Shown piece by piece: positions 62,382 through 64,000 of a stretch of 64,000 nt of DNA. Positions within the stretch are counted from its first letter, which is position 1. Every line of letters starts with the position of its first letter. The position numbers and the translations under genes are program-made. Origin of the DNA: Streptomyces formicae (GTDB taxonomy: Bacteria; Actinomycetota; Actinomycetes; Streptomycetales; Streptomycetaceae). The stretch lies in the NCBI RefSeq assembly GCF_002556545.1, contig NZ_CP022685.1:1550001-1614000 (forward strand). The letters are read 5' to 3'. Under the pieces are notes generated by a model. The model was not told the DNA's origin. It saw only the letters and a list, made by a program, of their open reading frames with translations, and made no database searches.

Positions 62382-64000
62382 CAGGCCGTCTCGGTGACGA
62401 GGCGCTCGACCGCGGCGATGGCGTCGCCGACCGCGGCCGGGTTCTGGCCGCCGCCCTGGGCGACGTCCGGCTTGCCGCCGCCACCGCCGCCGAGGGTCTT
62501 GGCGGCCGTGCGGACCAGGTCACCGGCCTTGAGACCGCGCTCGCGCGCGGCCTCGTTGGTGGCGATCACCGTGATCGGGCGGCCGTTGGCCGTGGCGAAG
62601 AGGGCGACGACCGCGGGCCGGTCGCCCGGGATGCGGCCGCGCACGTCGAGGACCAGCTTGCGCAGGTCGTCGGCGCCCGTGCCGTCCGGCACCTGGCCGG
62701 TGACCAGGGCGACGCCGCGGACGTCCTTGGCGGAGTCGACGAGTCCCGCGGCGGCCGCGAGGACCTTCTCCGCGCGGAACTTCTCGATCTCCTTCTCGGC
62801 GTCCTTCAACTTGCCGAGCATGGCGGAGACCTTCTCGGGCAGCTCCTCGGGGCGGCCCTTGACCAGCTCCTGGAGCTGGGCGACGACCGTGTGCTCCTTG
62901 GCGAGGAAGTTGTACGCGTCGACGCCGACCAGGGCCTCGATGCGGCGCACGCCGGAGCCGATGGAGGACTCGCCGAGCAGCTTCACCAGACCGAGCTGGG
63001 CGGTGTTGTGCACGTGCGTGCCGCCGCACAGCTCCTTGGAGAAGTCGCCGATGGTGACGACGCGCACGCGCTCGCCGTACTTCTCGCCGAACTCGGCGAT
63101 GGCACCGGACTTCTTGGCGTCGTCGATCGACATGACCTCGGCCTGGACGTCCAGCTCGCGGGAGAGGACCTCGTTGATCCGCTGCTCGACGTCCGTCATC
63201 ACGGCCGTGGGCACGGCGGACGGCGAACCGAAGTCGAAGCGGAAACGTCCCGGCTGGTTCTCCGAACCGGCCTGGGCGGCCGTCGGGCCGAGCGCGTCGC
63301 GCAGCGCCTGGTGCGTGAGGTGCGTGGCCGAGTGGGCGCGGGCGATGGCCCGGCGGCGGTGCGAGTCGATCGAGGCCCAGACGGGGGCGCCGACGGTGAT
63401 CTCGCCGACCTGGACGACACCCTTGTGCACGTGGACGCCGGGGACCGGCTTCTGCACGTCACGGATCTCGACGACGGCGCCGCTGTCCAGGCGGATGCGC
63501 CCGGTGTCACCGATCTGGCCGCCGCCCTCGGCGTAGAAGGGGGTGCGGTCGAGGACGATCTCGACGTCGTCGCCCTCGGTGGCGGCGGGCGAGGAGGCGC
63601 CGTTGACCAGCAGGCCGACGATGACGGCCTCGTTCTCGGTGAGCGCGTAGCCGGTGAAGTCGGTGGCGCCCGCGGCGTCGGCGATCTCGCGGTAGGCGTG
63701 CAGGTCGGCGTGGCCGGTCTTCTTGGCCATGGCGTCGGCCTTGGCCCGGTCCCGCTGCTCCTTCATCAGGCGGCGGAAGCCGTCCTCGTCCACGGTCAGG
63801 CCCTGTTCGGCGGCCATCTCCAGGGTGAGGTCGATCGGGAAGCCCCACGTGTCGTGCAGCAGGAACGCCTTGTCGCCGGAGAGGACCTGGCCACCGGCGG
63901 CCTTGGTCTCGGTGACGGCGGTGTCGAGGATGTTCGTGCCGCCCTTGATGGCCTTGAGGAAGGCGGCCTCTTCGGCGAGGGCGACGGTCTCGATGCGCTT
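62381..64000 (-). CDS. alaS: Alanyl-tRNA synthetase, C-terminal part (5' end outside window)
   Basis: The frame is open for 540 codons to the window edge. It includes the end of the aminoacylation module ([20 protein letters not shown]), the editing domain with the zinc ligands in [14 protein letters not shown] and CGGTHVHNT, and the DHHA1-type oligomerisation domain with a Gly-rich [15 protein letters not shown] end. It charges tRNA-Ala and clears mischarged Ser/Gly. Stop at 62381-62383. Confidence 0.97.
   Translation of the reverse strand, partial: KRIETVALAEEAAFLKAIKGGTNILDTAVTETKAAGGQVLSGDKAFLLHDTWGFPIDLTLEMAAEQGLTVDEDGFRRLMKEQRDRAKADAMAKKTGHADLHAYREIADAAGATDFTGYALTENEAVIVGLLVNGASSPAATEGDDVEIVLDRTPFYAEGGGQIGDTGRIRLDSGAVVEIRDVQKPVPGVHVHKGVVQVGEITVGAPVWASIDSHRRRAIARAHSATHLTHQALRDALGPTAAQAGSENQPGRFRFDFGSPSAVPTAVMTDVEQRINEVLSRELDVQAEVMSIDDAKKSGAIAEFGEKYGERVRVVTIGDFSKELCGGTHVHNTAQLGLVKLLGESSIGSGVRRIEALVGVDAYNFLAKEHTVVAQLQELVKGRPEELPEKVSAMLGKLKDAEKEIEKFRAEKVLAAAAGLVDSAKDVRGVALVTGQVPDGTGADDLRKLVLDVRGRIPGDRPAVVALFATANGRPITVIATNEAARERGLKAGDLVRTAAKTLGGGGGGKPDVAQGGGQNPAAVGDAIAAVERLVTETA

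Overview
The window is GC-rich actinobacterial chromosome, almost certainly Streptomyces: third codon positions are nearly all G/C, GTG starts are common, BldD and sIHF are present, and the gene order priA / metK-coaBC-rpoZ-gmk-sIHF / pyrF-pyrD-carBA-pyrCB-pyrR / bldD / nusB-efp / aroB-aroK-aroC-aroE-mltG-ruvX-alaS is the conserved Streptomyces core. No tRNA, rRNA, insertion sequence, prophage or CRISPR array was seen.

Layout. Bases 1-10,300 are accessory metabolism and transport: a chitinase 3' end, an ECF41-type sigma factor with its oxidoreductase partner, a ROK repressor diverging from an MFS exporter, a uracil/xanthine permease, a chloramphenicol-type exporter with a possible leader-peptide attenuator, and an F420-type oxidoreductase. 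Bases 10,300-17,000 look like a lysine (or related amino acid) catabolic regulon: davB-davA, an APC cationic amino acid permease and an AsnC/Lrp regulator. Helically phased TTGCGC boxes lie upstream of both davA and the permease. Two tandem-duplicated secreted proteins sit inside it. Bases 17,000-29,400 carry guaB1 (GMP reductase type), a lipoprotein RNase with its barstar inhibitor, a SorC regulator, rpe, an MMPL exporter with a TetR regulator, a flavoprotein/ferredoxin-reductase pair, rsmB, fmt and an HTH protein. From 29,600 to the end the core housekeeping block runs mostly on the minus strand, with extensive ATGA/GTGA stop-start overlaps in the pyr and aro operons.

The most interesting region is 32,071-37,211. 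Between priA and metK sits a co-directional four-gene cassette: an XRE/TPR-like regulator, a TIR-domain protein with an intact SARM1-like catalytic glutamate, a STAND-like P-loop protein, and a two-TM membrane protein. The TIR protein C-terminus and the STAND N-terminus share a short GSxxNEA...HxGxGxQY motif. This is the arrangement expected for amyloid-motif signalling between an NLR-like sensor and its TIR effector, so the cassette is a strong candidate anti-phage or programmed-death system.

Regulation visible in the sequence includes two abutting BldD boxes before bldD, a PyrR-binding loop at the pyrR ribosome binding site, several perfect hairpin terminators, and a dispersed intergenic repeat (core GGGGCGCGGGGAACTGCGCG) at seven loci, three of which supply the stop codon of the gene before them.
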